Assembly: GCA_040902225.1 (NCBI GenBank)
Contig: JBBDXT010000004.1
Location: 872,309-936,308, forward strand
From: Chloroflexota bacterium
GTDB taxonomy: Bacteria > Chloroflexota > Limnocylindria > QHBO01
DNA length: 64,000 nt
Direction of reading: 5' to 3'
This document shows, piece after piece, positions 8,424 to 16,916 of the stretch. Below the pieces are notes generated by a model. The model was not told where the DNA came from. It did not search any database and saw only the letters and a program-made list of their open reading frames with translations. Position 1 is the first letter of the stretch, and each line of letters opens with the position of its first letter. The position numbers and the translations under genes are program-made.

Positions 8424-9937
8424 TGGGCTGCCGGTGCCAGCGGCACGTCGACGATCACCCGCGTGCCGTCCATCGGCCGCGACTCGACAGCCAGCGAGGC
8501 CCCGATCAGTTCCGCGCGCTCGCGCATGCTTCGCAGACCATAGCCCTTCACGCCGCCGACGCCGAGGTCGAAGCCGCGCCCGTTGTCGGCCACCGTCAGC
8601 CGCAGCCCGTCAGGGGTGGACTCGATGTTGACCAGGATGCGGCTGGGATCCGCGTGCTTGCGGGCGTTGGCCAGGGCCTCCTGCGCGATGCGCAGCAGCT
8701 CGGCTTGGGCGCGTGGCTCAAGGCGTTCGACGATGGGGTCGATGCGGCGTTCGGCGGGAATCCCGAAGCGATCGCTGAACTCGTCGACGTAGCTCGCCAT
8801 GACCTCGACGAACGTGCTCCCTTCGGCCGGCCGCAGAGCCAGGATCGCCTGGCGGGCCTCGTCCATGGCCGAGTCGATCGAGCTCGAAACATCGGCTGCT
8901 AGCGCCAACGCCTCATCCGAGAGGACGCCCTCCGTCAGCAGGCGACCTTGCTTGAGCCTGGCCAGCCACAGCTGTTGCGCCATCCCGTCATGGATCTCGC
9001 GCGCCAGGCGGGCGCGCTCCTCGGCGGTGGCCTGCGTCGCCGCGATGTCGCGCAGGCGGGCCAGCTCCACGTTGGCCGCGTGGAGGTCGCGCACATCCTG
9101 CCGCGTCTCAACCGCCACGGCGACCAGCAGGATCCCGTAGAAGGCGACGCGCAGCAGGTCGCCGGTGGTCACCAGTGACGCATATGACCCGGGGTGAATC
9201 GCCGCGTGCACCTGGCTGAAGGCGGCCACGATGAAGCCGACCGCCAGGTAGGCATCCACCCTGCGACGGTCGCGCCGGTAGACCCGGTAGCTGAACGCCG
9301 CGGCCGCCAGCATGGCCAGCCCGATGAGCGCCTGCAGCGCGATGAGGCCGTTGCTGCTGGCTTCCACCAGCGGCGACGTCGGATCGCTTCGCAGCTGCGC
9401 CAGGGCGGTGTCATCGAGCAGCGGCGGCAACGATGGCTGGATCGCGGCCGCCGCCACGATCACCGCTGTCACGAGGAGCGCCGGCAGCGCCAGCACCAGG
9501 GCAGCTGGCCACCCGTCGGAGGACCAGCGTCGCAAGGCGGCCACGCCGGCGACGCCCAGCAGGCCCGCGGCCACGCCACGAGTCAGGATGACGGTCCACA
9601 GCGGCAGCTGACCGGGTGCCTCCAGCGAGAGTCCAAAGGCGGCGTCGATGCCCAGAACACCGACCAGGATGAGCAGGGCGTTCTGGGCGGCCAGCACCAG
9701 GAACGCGCTGGCGCGGATGAGGGCGGAGGGGTCGTTCCCCTCCTGGAAATGGACCCAGCCCAGGATCGCGACGGCGACAGCGACCAGCAGGCCGAGGGCA
9801 CTGGTCACGAGATCGAGCGGCTGGTTGACGGTGGCGGGCGCGAGTCGCGGGTCGAAGATGATGACGATGGTCATCAAGGCCAGCAGCACCGGCACCATCG
9901 CGATGCCGAGCTCCAGGCGCCGTTCGTCTCGCGTCAC
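8420..9937 (-). CDS. Membrane sensor histidine kinase (HisKA_3 / NarX-like)
   Basis: A 505-residue kinase from the GTG at 9937, five bases after the stop of the upstream phosphatase; an ATG at 9982 would overlap that gene by 41 nt. Residues ~10-290 carry about seven or eight hydrophobic helices with no recognisable ligand domain. A linker helix leads to the HisKA_3 motif REIHDGMAQQ with phospho-acceptor H316. The ATPase domain shows N-box QEALANARKHAD, DNGRGF and GYGLRSMRERA. It should autophosphorylate and pass phosphate to a NarL-type regulator. Its own regulator gene is reduced to a stump, so the intact regulator at 1646-2320 is the best candidate partner. The signal sensed is unknown. Confidence 0.88.
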   Translation of the reverse strand: MTRDERRLELGIAMVPVLLALMTIVIIFDPRLAPATVNQPLDLVTSALGLLVAVAVAILGWVHFQEGNDPSALIRASAFLVLAAQNALLILVGVLGIDAAFGLSLEAPGQLPLWTVILTRGVAAGLLGVAGVAALRRWSSDGWPAALVLALPALLVTAVIVAAAAIQPSLPPLLDDTALAQLRSDPTSPLVEASSNGLIALQALIGLAMLAAAAFSYRVYRRDRRRVDAYLAVGFIVAAFSQVHAAIHPGSYASLVTTGDLLRVAFYGILLVAVAVETRQDVRDLHAANVELARLRDIAATQATAEERARLAREIHDGMAQQLWLARLKQGRLLTEGVLSDEALALAADVSSSIDSAMDEARQAILALRPAEGSTFVEVMASYVDEFSDRFGIPAERRIDPIVERLEPRAQAELLRIAQEALANARKHADPSRILVNIESTPDGLRLTVADNGRGFDLGVGGVKGYGLRSMRERAELIGASLAVESRPMDGTRVIVDVPLAPAAQ

Positions 9938-9941
9938 AGGC

Positions 9942-10739
9942 TCAGGCCAGGTGCTCGACGATGGCGGCGTGCAGGCGGCCATTGGTGGCCAGCGCCTGGG
10001 GGCCGGCGTAGGAGTCGCGACCGGCGAAATCGGTCAGCCGGCCGCCCGCCTCACGGACGATCAGCGCCGGGGCGGCCAGGTCCCAGAGCGTCGGACCGAT
10101 CTCGAGCATCGCATCGGCCGCTCCTTCGGCCACCAGCATGTAGCCCCAGAAGTCGCCGAAGCCGCGGTCACGCCACGCGCGGCGTCCGAGCGACGCGATC
10201 GCAGGCCCGTAGCCCGCCGCCTCCAGGGGTCGGAGGCCGGACCACACCACCTGGGCGTCTGCCAGCTTCTCGACGGCGCTGACGCTGATGGCGCGTTCAC
10301 CCCGCAGGTCGCGAACCGATGATCCCTCCCCCTTCGATGCGTGCCAGCGCCGCTGCAGCGCGGGCGCCGACACCGCCGCGGCCAGCAGCTCACCAGCGCG
10401 CTCGACGGCGACCAGGGTGGCGAAGACGGGGATGCCGCGGACCAGGTTGTGGGTGCCATCGATCGGGTCGATGATCCAGCGCGTCTCGCCGTCCCCCGCC
10501 TCATCGGCGAACTCCTCGCCGACCAGGCCGTGGTGCGGGAAGGCAGCCGTGATCCGCTCGCGGAGGAGCGTCTCGACCTCGGTATCTGCCTGGGTGACGA
10601 GCGTGTCATCCGGCTTGGAGGAGACCCGCAGTCCGGTCTCCACGTGGCGCATGACGAGGGGATCGGTCTCGTCCAGCAGCTCGACCGCGAAACGGCGCAG
10701 GGCGGCGGGATCGCGGTCGTCCGTGTGCTGGGCAGACAC
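9942..10739 (-). CDS. Inositol monophosphatase-family phosphatase (possibly histidinol-phosphatase, HisN type)
   Basis: A 265-residue protein with the metal-binding signatures of the family: GEEF at 74-77, DPIDGTHNLV at 91-100 and a C-terminal WDLAAPALIVREAGG near 213. These residues bind magnesium and hydrolyse a phosphate monoester. Family members act on inositol-1-phosphate, histidinol phosphate or 3'-phosphoadenosine phosphate. The sequence is close in style to HisN-type histidinol-phosphatases, but no histidine genes lie nearby, so the substrate is left open. It starts with GTG and is transcribed with the downstream kinase. It diverges from a transporter across 17 bp. Confidence 0.82.
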   Translation of the reverse strand: MSAQHTDDRDPAALRRFAVELLDETDPLVMRHVETGLRVSSKPDDTLVTQADTEVETLLRERITAAFPHHGLVGEEFADEAGDGETRWIIDPIDGTHNLVRGIPVFATLVAVERAGELLAAAVSAPALQRRWHASKGEGSSVRDLRGERAISVSAVEKLADAQVVWSGLRPLEAAGYGPAIASLGRRAWRDRGFGDFWGYMLVAEGAADAMLEIGPTLWDLAAPALIVREAGGRLTDFAGRDSYAGPQALATNGRLHAAIVEHLA

Positions 10740-10756
10740 CCGGCTAGCATAGCCCG

Positions 10757-11683
10757 ATGCGCTCGCCCTTCACCCGCACCGCCCTCTCGGGGGAGGTCCT
10801 GATGGTGCTGGTGGCGATCCTGTGGGGCAGCGCCTTTCCCGTGACGAGGTTGCTGCTGGAGGAGATGCCTCCCCTGGGTGCCGCCGCATGGCGAACGCTG
10901 CTGGCGGCTCTTGGTGTGGCGGTGTTCGCCGCGTTGCGCGGCGAGTTTGGATGGCTACGGCCCGCGCCCGAAGACCGCGGGCGGCTGGCCGTGCTGGCCG
11001 TGTTGGGCGGTGCGCTCTTTCTGATCTGCATGAACGTGGCGATCTTCCTGACCGGTGCCTCCATTACCTCTTTTGTGGTCGGGACCTATCCACTCCTGGC
11101 GGTGGCAGTCGCCGCGTTCCTGCTCGGCGAGCCGCTCGGCCGGCGAGGGCTCGGGGCGCTGGCGGTGGCAGCGCTGGGGCTTGTCCTGCTGGCCCGCCCG
11201 GGCGGCGCGCATGTCGAGGTCCTTGGCGTCCTTATCGCCTTAGGCGCCGCGCTTTCGTTCGCGGTCTACCTGGGACTCGCGCGCCTCTGGGCCGACCCCG
11301 CTCGCCTGCCGACACTCACGGTGGCTTTCTGGCTGCTCGTCTCCAGCCTGCTGGTCTCTTCCTTGCTCCAGGTCGTCGTGGACGCGGGGGCGTTGCTGCC
11401 CAACCTGACTTTGGCTGGCTGGACCGCGCTGCTCTGGCTGGCGTTGCCGGCATCGGCTCTGCCGCACGTGCTGGTGATCGCGACACTGCGTCGCATGCCT
11501 GCGAGCCGGGCGGCACCATTCCTGCTCCTGATTCCGATCTCCGGCGCACTGCTCGCGGCCGCGCTGCTCGGGGAGCGCCTCGACCAGATCCAGCTGGCCG
11601 GCGCAGGGTTGATCCTCTTGGGCATTGCGGCGGCCACGCTCCGAGCGAGGGGCGAGGCCGTCGAGCCGGCCCTGGCCGACTGA
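10757..11683 (+). CDS. EamA-family (DMT) transporter
   Basis: A 308-residue integral membrane protein of about ten helices arranged as two EamA repeats. Repeat one begins at VLMVLVAILWGSAFPVTRLL and repeat two near LGVLIALGAALSFAVYLGLA. This length and layout are standard for drug/metabolite exporters such as amino-acid or purine effluxers. The substrate cannot be inferred. The start is an ATG at 10757, and the promoter must share the very short gap with the divergent phosphatase. Confidence 0.85.
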   Translation: MRSPFTRTALSGEVLMVLVAILWGSAFPVTRLLLEEMPPLGAAAWRTLLAALGVAVFAALRGEFGWLRPAPEDRGRLAVLAVLGGALFLICMNVAIFLTGASITSFVVGTYPLLAVAVAAFLLGEPLGRRGLGALAVAALGLVLLARPGGAHVEVLGVLIALGAALSFAVYLGLARLWADPARLPTLTVAFWLLVSSLLVSSLLQVVVDAGALLPNLTLAGWTALLWLALPASALPHVLVIATLRRMPASRAAPFLLLIPISGALLAAALLGERLDQIQLAGAGLILLGIAAATLRARGEAVEPALAD

Positions 11684-11857
11684 CGGACTGGCCGTACCCT
11701 GCGCGGATCACCCCGTTGTCAGACCTGACTGCTAAGTGGTCTGGATACCCGCTGAACGAGCCAGGCGCGCGACTCAGCCGCCTTATTGACCACCAGGCGC
11801 GTCAATTGGGTGCTTGGTTGGTCGTACTGACAATCGGCTGGTCAGCCCGGGCCTGGG

Positions 11858-11941
11858 TCAGCTCTCGAGGCGACGGCCTAGCTCCTCGTTGACAAGGCGC
11901 GCGTCTGCGCGGCCGGCGGTGCGCTTCATGACCTGGCCGAC
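11858..11941 (-). pseudogene. Detached copy of the gatB 3' end
   Basis: Reading the minus strand, this segment encodes [20 protein letters not shown] followed by LGRRLES and a stop, matching the last ~27 codons of intact gatB at 12777-14300. No gatB sequence precedes it: the match ends abruptly at 11941 and the hydrolase gene starts to its right. Most base differences from intact gatB are silent (CTC/CTT, AAA/AAG, GTG/GTC), so both copies were under protein-level selection before the tail was cut off. The 174 bp to its left (11684-11857) shows no recognisable gene. Confidence 0.8.
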
Positions 11942-11974
11942 TGACGGCGCGCTTTGACACGTCCCCGTTTCCGG

Positions 11975-12775
11975 CTAGCGGGCGTTGGCGGAGGCGAGGA
12001 ACGGGAGCACCGCCGCTGCGAGAATCTCAGGTGCCTCGGCATAGGCGGTATGGCCCTGCCCTGGCAACATCTCAATTCGGGCGTCAGCCAGGCTGCCGGC
12101 AAGCTGCACCGCCCCCAGACCGAATGCCGGATTCTGCTCGCCGTAAAGCAGGAGGATCGGGATCCGAAGGTCGCGCCACCGTCCGTCGCCGATCGGGTGC
12201 TCGGTCCAGAACCGGTAATAGGCCCTCACCTCTCTGGGAAAGGTGGCCGTCGCGTCGACCCACGATGGCCACAGCGGGTCTGCATGCAGCCTCTCGATCG
12301 TTTCTGGCGTTTCGTCGTACTCCACGCTCTCTTCGTAGCGACCGGCTGCGATGAGCGCCTCCATCGGGAGCACAAAATCAGGTAGGACCGTGAGGTCCTC
12401 TTCGGGGCCTGGCCATCCCTCGTAGATGATCAGGCTGGAGATGGCGTCGGTGAGGAGGCCCGCCTCGAGCGCGATTGGTCCCCCAAACGAGTGACCGAGC
12501 ACGCACATCGGGCCGAAAGCATCCGCAACTGCCGCTACATCCTCGATCTCGCGCTCGATAGCGTATGGCTGGGCATCGCCGCTCGCTCCTCGGCCGCGTC
12601 GATCGATGGTCACCACGGTGCACTCCGGCGTGAGCAGGGGCAGCATGGGGTCCCAGCCGGCGTGGAAATTCCCACCGCCGTGGACGATTAGAAGCGTCGG
12701 CCCTTGCCCGGATTGCCAGTACGCGATGTTGGTTCCGTCGGCGGAGCGCACGAAGCCGTCCGGCGGTTGGGTCAC
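11975..12775 (-). CDS. Alpha/beta hydrolase
   Basis: A 266-residue single-domain hydrolase starting with GTG at 12775, one base after the gatB stop. It has the oxyanion HGGG at 32-35, the nucleophile elbow GHSFG with S96, a late acidic strand LLYGEQNP and the catalytic histidine in GQGHTAYAE near 247. It has no signal peptide, so it is cytoplasmic. It may be an esterase or related hydrolase; the substrate is unknown. The gene is bracketed by two copies of the gatB 3' end, so it probably arrived as an insertion downstream of gatB. Confidence 0.85.
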   Translation of the reverse strand: MTQPPDGFVRSADGTNIAYWQSGQGPTLLIVHGGGNFHAGWDPMLPLLTPECTVVTIDRRGRGASGDAQPYAIEREIEDVAAVADAFGPMCVLGHSFGGPIALEAGLLTDAISSLIIYEGWPGPEEDLTVLPDFVLPMEALIAAGRYEESVEYDETPETIERLHADPLWPSWVDATATFPREVRAYYRFWTEHPIGDGRWRDLRIPILLLYGEQNPAFGLGAVQLAGSLADARIEMLPGQGHTAYAEAPEILAAAVLPFLASANAR

Positions 12776-12776
12776 G

Positions 12777-14300
12777 TCACCCCTCGAGTCGGTGCCGGAG
12801 CTCCTCGTTGACGAGGCGTGCGTCGGCGCGTCCGGCGGTCCGTTTCATGACCTGGCCCACCAGGAATCCGAACAGGGCGGCCTTGCCGTCGCGGTACTCC
12901 GCGACCTGTGCCGGAAACTCGGCCAAGACCGCCTCGATCTCGGCACCGATGCTCTCCGCGTCCCCCACCTGCTGCAGCCCCAACCGATCGACGGCCGCCT
13001 TGGGCGACTCGCCGCTCAGGAAGACCTCGGCCAGCACCGTCTTGGCGTTCGCGGCCGACACCGTTTCGTCCTCGACCCCGCTGATCAGCTCGGCCAGACC
13101 CTCCGGCCGCAGCGCGACGGCCGAGGCGCGGAGACCGGATGCGGCGTGCTGGTTGAGGAGACGGCTGAACTCCCCGGTCACCCAGTTGGCTGCCGTCTTG
13201 GGGGCAATTCCAGCCGCAACGACCGCGTCGAAATAGTCCGCCAAGTCAACGTCCGAAGTCAGCACGCCTGCGTCGTATTCGGAGAGGCCCATGCCCTTGA
13301 CCTCTCCCGTCGCGCTCCACGTCGCTGGGACCTGGGTAAACGTGGCCGACGCCACGTACCGGGCGCGGCGGGCGGCCGGCAGTTCGGGCATCGAGGCGCG
13401 GAACTGGGCCACCCACTCCTCGGAGGGTCGCAGCGGGGGCAGATCGGGCTCGGGGAAGTAGCGGTAGTCGTTCGCCTCTTCCTTGGAGCGCTGAGTCATG
13501 GTCCGACCCTCGGTCTCGTGCCAGCCGCGCGTCTCCTGCACCAGCCGCTCGCCGCTCTCCAGGGCATCGGCCTGTCGGTTGACCTCGAACTCCATGGCAC
13601 GCTCGAGCGAGCGGAACGAGTTCAGGTTCTTGACCTCGACCTTGGTGCCGAAGGCATCGGTCCCCATCGGTCTCAGGCTGACATTGCCTTCAATCCGCAT
13701 CGAGCCGGTCTCCATGTCGCCATCCGAGGCGCCGATGTAGCGGAGGATGTCGCGCAGCGTCTCGCCGTAGGCTCTCGCCTGGGCGGGGCTGCGGACGTCG
13801 GGCTCGGTGACGATCTCCATCAGGGGCACGCCGGCCCGATTGAAGTCAAGCAGTGAGTAGCCGCGGCCGCCATGCTGCAAGCGGGCGGTGTCCTCCTCGA
13901 GGTGTGCCCGGGTGATGCCGATGCTGACGCTCGTCTCCTCGGCGGGGACGGGCACCTCAAGCCGCCCATGTGCGCACAGCGGCAGGGCGTACTGGCTGAT
14001 CTGGTAGCCCTTGGGCAGGTCCGGATAGAAGTAGTTCTTGCGCTCGAAGCGGACCGCGGTGGTCTGTATCTCGCAATCGAGGGCAAGCCCGGTCAGCATC
14101 ACCAGCTCTACGGCTTTCCGGTTGATGACGGGCAGCGTGCCGGGCAGGGCCATGCAGACCGGGCAGGTGCGGGTGTTCGGCTCGTCCTTCGCGCCGGGGG
14201 GCGGCGCGGTTGGGCAGGAGCAGAACATCTTGGATTCGGTGCGCAGCTGGGCATGCACCTCGATGCCGATGATCGTCTCGTACTTGGTCGCAACCGCCAT
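12777..14300 (-). CDS. gatB: Asp/Glu-tRNA amidotransferase subunit B
   Basis: A 507-residue GatB from the ATG at 14300 ([19 protein letters not shown]); an upstream extension is not supported. The cradle domain shows the zinc-type cysteines (CSCP..., TCPVC), the [15 protein letters not shown] kinase-like motif and [12 protein letters not shown]. The C-terminal part has the helical and YqeY-like tail ending in [14 protein letters not shown]. With GatA and GatC it converts mischarged Glu-tRNA(Gln) or Asp-tRNA(Asn) using glutamine. Unusually it is 5 kb from gatC-gatA. Its 3' end exists in a second copy at 11858-11941. Confidence 0.95.
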   Translation of the reverse strand: MAVATKYETIIGIEVHAQLRTESKMFCSCPTAPPPGAKDEPNTRTCPVCMALPGTLPVINRKAVELVMLTGLALDCEIQTTAVRFERKNYFYPDLPKGYQISQYALPLCAHGRLEVPVPAEETSVSIGITRAHLEEDTARLQHGGRGYSLLDFNRAGVPLMEIVTEPDVRSPAQARAYGETLRDILRYIGASDGDMETGSMRIEGNVSLRPMGTDAFGTKVEVKNLNSFRSLERAMEFEVNRQADALESGERLVQETRGWHETEGRTMTQRSKEEANDYRYFPEPDLPPLRPSEEWVAQFRASMPELPAARRARYVASATFTQVPATWSATGEVKGMGLSEYDAGVLTSDVDLADYFDAVVAAGIAPKTAANWVTGEFSRLLNQHAASGLRASAVALRPEGLAELISGVEDETVSAANAKTVLAEVFLSGESPKAAVDRLGLQQVGDAESIGAEIEAVLAEFPAQVAEYRDGKAALFGFLVGQVMKRTAGRADARLVNEELRHRLEG

Positions 14301-14356
14301 GCGCCGATTGTAGGGCGCGGTCTGAGGACGGCGGCAGCCCGCCCGCGGTCTCGTCC

Positions 14357-14417
14357 GCGTCAGCGTTGATCGTGCATTCGTGCAGCACGACTGCACGAGC
14401 GGGTCTGACAGTGACGC
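14357..14417 (+). repeat. Palindromic intergenic element, copy 1
   Basis: A 61-bp element between divergent gatB and the gene at 14462. It begins GCGTCA and ends TGACGC, with TCGTGCATTCGTGCAGCACGA in the centre region followed by TGCACGA. Related copies lie at 18539, 21653 and 26699. It is rich in CGTGCA/TGCACG half-sites and can fold into an imperfect hairpin. Confidence 0.7.
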
Positions 14418-14461
14418 AGACACGCGACCGCCGTCGACACCCAGCGGCTATCCTCAGCGGC

Positions 14462-14887
14462 ATGAAGATCGGGGAGTGGGACTCGCTGGGGCGGTCGCGC
14501 GCCATCCTGCAGCACCAGCTGGGCGAGCTGGGTGCCACCGAGATCGCGGCGCACGTGACCCTCAACCCGGATAACGGCCGGCTTCGGATCCTGGTCGCGA
14601 CCGACATCGGCCTCCTCGAGTACTACTACCAGCCCACCGGCGCCGACCCGGAGGGACCCTGGTCGCTCCGCGGCGAGCTGCACCGCTGGGCCAGCGTGAA
14701 GGGCCTGCGCCTGCAGACCGATGCCCAGGTCGAGGAGCAGAACGACAGCGTCGAGGCGCGCTGGATCTGGCGGCTCATCGCCGAGGATCCCAGGATCGAC
14801 CTCACCGCCGAATCGAACGCAACCGGCGAGCACTCGCCATGGGCGCTCATGCCGCTGGCGAGGGCCTGCATGGCGAACGCCCGCTGA
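14462..14887 (+). CDS. Conserved-looking hypothetical protein
   Basis: A 141-residue protein from the ATG at 14462 (MKIGEWDSLGRSRAILQHQL); upstream extension would run through the repeat element. It has no signal peptide or membrane helix. The middle contains alternating strands (GRLRILVATDIGLLEYYYQP and LRGELHRWASVKGLRL) suggesting a small beta-rich fold, perhaps PH-like. The end is WIWRLIAEDPRIDL plus an Ala/Met-rich helix. I do not recognise the family. It is flanked by the divergent gatB and a convergent methyltransferase. Confidence 0.65.
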   Translation: MKIGEWDSLGRSRAILQHQLGELGATEIAAHVTLNPDNGRLRILVATDIGLLEYYYQPTGADPEGPWSLRGELHRWASVKGLRLQTDAQVEEQNDSVEARWIWRLIAEDPRIDLTAESNATGEHSPWALMPLARACMANAR

Positions 14888-14909
14888 CGTCGCCCCCCGA
14901 CGAACGCCG

Positions 14910-15680
14910 CTACTGGTTGCGGGCGGTCAGGTAGAGCGTCCCGAACGGGATGTGGAGCAGGCCATCGGGGCCGACCGGCGTGGCAGCCAGCAGGTCGGCG
15001 GAGAGGGCCTCGAATCGTTCGTCGCTGAGGGCACGACTGGCAATCGAGCGCGAGCCGGTGCGCATCCAGCGCTCGAAGGAATCGGGGCCGGCCAGGCGAA
15101 TGGTGGTGGCCGGATCGGCCTCGACCGTGACATGCCGCCAGCCGGCGGCGCGCGCCCAGGCCAGGAGCTTGCCGCGGGTTGGCACTTCGACGCGACGGTG
15201 CAGCCCATGGCGCCGGTAGATCGGGTCATACAGGCGGTAGTGGAGCGCCGAGTGGGGGCCGGGCACGGAGAGCGAGAGGCGCCCGCCGCCGGTCGTGACG
15301 CGCCGCCACTCCCGCAGAGCCGCGACGGGGTCCGCCGCAAAGTGCAGCGCGTGGACCGAGATAACGACGTGGAACGAGCCGGCGGGGAAGGGCAGCTCCG
15401 CGAAATCGGCCTCGACGAATCGCGCGCCTGGAACCTCGCGTCGCGCAATGGCCAGCATCCCGGGGGCGGCGTCCACGCCGACGACCTGGCGCCCCGATGT
15501 CAGCGCCGCCGAAGCGCCCACCCCCGTGCCGGTGCCGGCATCCAGGATCCGGTCCCCGTCGCGCAGCCGCGCGCGCTGCACGACCGAGACGGCCATGGTG
15601 CGCAGGGACGGAGCCATGCTGTGGGCGTAGTTCTCGGCGGTCTCCGAGAATCCCTCGACCACCCGCCGCCACGCGGTCAC
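14910..15680 (-). CDS. Class I SAM-dependent methyltransferase
   Basis: A 256-residue enzyme with the Rossmann SAM-binding motif ILDAGTGTGVGASAAL (~45-60), the acidic VVGVDAAPGML and the later FHVVISVHALHF. This is the layout of Methyltransf_11 or ubiquinone/menaquinone-type methyltransferases. The acceptor is unknown. It starts with GTG, overlapping the stop of the upstream aminotransferase (GTGA), so the two are translationally coupled and may act in one pathway. Confidence 0.82.
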   Translation of the reverse strand: MTAWRRVVEGFSETAENYAHSMAPSLRTMAVSVVQRARLRDGDRILDAGTGTGVGASAALTSGRQVVGVDAAPGMLAIARREVPGARFVEADFAELPFPAGSFHVVISVHALHFAADPVAALREWRRVTTGGGRLSLSVPGPHSALHYRLYDPIYRRHGLHRRVEVPTRGKLLAWARAAGWRHVTVEADPATTIRLAGPDSFERWMRTGSRSIASRALSDERFEALSADLLAATPVGPDGLLHIPFGTLYLTARNQ

Positions 15681-16879
15681 GGGTGGCGCTTGACGAACCG
15701 CTCGATCCGGTCGAGCGCCTCGACCAGCTCCTCGTAGGCGGTGGCGTAGCAGACTCGGACGTGATCGGCACCGGATGGGCCAAAGGCGGTGCCGGGCACG
15801 ACCGCCACGCGCTCCTCGCGCAGCAGCTCCTGGGCGAACGTCTCGTCGTCCATCCCGGTGCGCGCGATGTTCGGGAAGCAGTAGAAGGCGCCACGCGGCT
15901 CGAAGCAGAGCAGCCCCATCTGGTTCAGCCGGCGGGTCATCAGCTGCCGGCGTCGGTCGTATTCGGCCTGCATCTCGAGCACGAATGGCTCACCGATGCG
16001 GAGCGCTTCCAGGGCCGCGAACTGGGCGACGGTGGGTGCGCACATGATCCCGTACTGGTGGACCTTGGCGATCCCGACCATCAGGTCCGCGGGTGCAGCC
16101 ACCCAGCCGATGCGCCAGCCGGTCATGGCATAGCTCTTGCTGAAGCCACCGATGAGCACGGTGCGCTCCCGCATGCCGGGGAGCGCCGAGAACGGCACGT
16201 GCTCGTGGCCGCCGTACACCAGCCGCTCGTAGATCTCGTCGCTGATCACCAGCAGGTCGTGCCGCTCGACCACGGCCGCGATCTTCTCCAGCTCGGCGCG
16301 GTCGAGGACCGCCCCGGTCGGGTTGTTGGGGTAGCCCAGGAAGAGCGCCTTGGTGCGAGGCGTGATGGCCGCCTCCAGCTGCGCGGCGGTGATCTGGAAA
16401 TCGGTCTCGTCGCCGGTGGCGATGGCGACCGGGATGCCGCCGGCGAGCGTGATGCACGGCGCGTAGGCCACGAACGACGGCTCGTGATAGATCACCTCGT
16501 CGCCGGGGTCGCAGACGGCGCGCAGCGCGGCGTCGACCGCCTCGGATGCGCCGACCGTGATGATCAGCTCGGTACGAGGCTCGTACTGGATCGCGTAGCG
16601 CGCCTCCAGGTCCGCCACGATCGCCTCGCGCAGCTCGATCATCCCGCCGTTGGCGGTGTAGTGGGTCTCGCCCGCCTCGAGGCTGGCGATGGCGGCCCGC
16701 GTGATCGGCTCAGGCGTGACGAAGTCGGGCTCGCCGATGGTCAGGCTGATCACGTCCTTCATCTCGGCCAGCATGTCGAAGAAGCGGCGGATCCCCGAGG
16801 GTTGGAGGGAGCGGACCTTGTCCGACAGGAAGTCGGACGTCGGGCGTGCGACGCGTGGCGCGGCGGGTTCGGTGGTCAT
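15677..16879 (-). CDS. Class I/II pyridoxal-phosphate aminotransferase
   Basis: A 400-residue fold-type I enzyme. It shows the substrate loop YTANGGMIELREAI, the ring-stacking region GASEAVDAAL, the NPTGAVLD motif, the SDEIYERLVYGG aspartate motif and the PLP lysine in FSKSYAMTGWRIGW. The C-terminal arginine lies in a DHVRVCYATAYEEL context. It probably transfers amino groups between an amino acid (aspartate, alanine or aromatic) and 2-oxoglutarate. Substrate preference cannot be assigned. It is the first gene of an operon with the methyltransferase. Confidence 0.88.
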   Translation of the reverse strand: MTTEPAAPRVARPTSDFLSDKVRSLQPSGIRRFFDMLAEMKDVISLTIGEPDFVTPEPITRAAIASLEAGETHYTANGGMIELREAIVADLEARYAIQYEPRTELIITVGASEAVDAALRAVCDPGDEVIYHEPSFVAYAPCITLAGGIPVAIATGDETDFQITAAQLEAAITPRTKALFLGYPNNPTGAVLDRAELEKIAAVVERHDLLVISDEIYERLVYGGHEHVPFSALPGMRERTVLIGGFSKSYAMTGWRIGWVAAPADLMVGIAKVHQYGIMCAPTVAQFAALEALRIGEPFVLEMQAEYDRRRQLMTRRLNQMGLLCFEPRGAFYCFPNIARTGMDDETFAQELLREERVAVVPGTAFGPSGADHVRVCYATAYEELVEALDRIERFVKRHP

Positions 16880-16916
16880 CGCGTCCGGAGTGTAATCCTC
16901 GCGCTAGGCTTGCGAC

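Noticed and set aside
11720-11743. CAGACC/GGTCTG inverted repeat with 12-nt loop after the EamA gene
   Set aside because: Stem is short and loop long; too weak to call a terminator or an insertion end.
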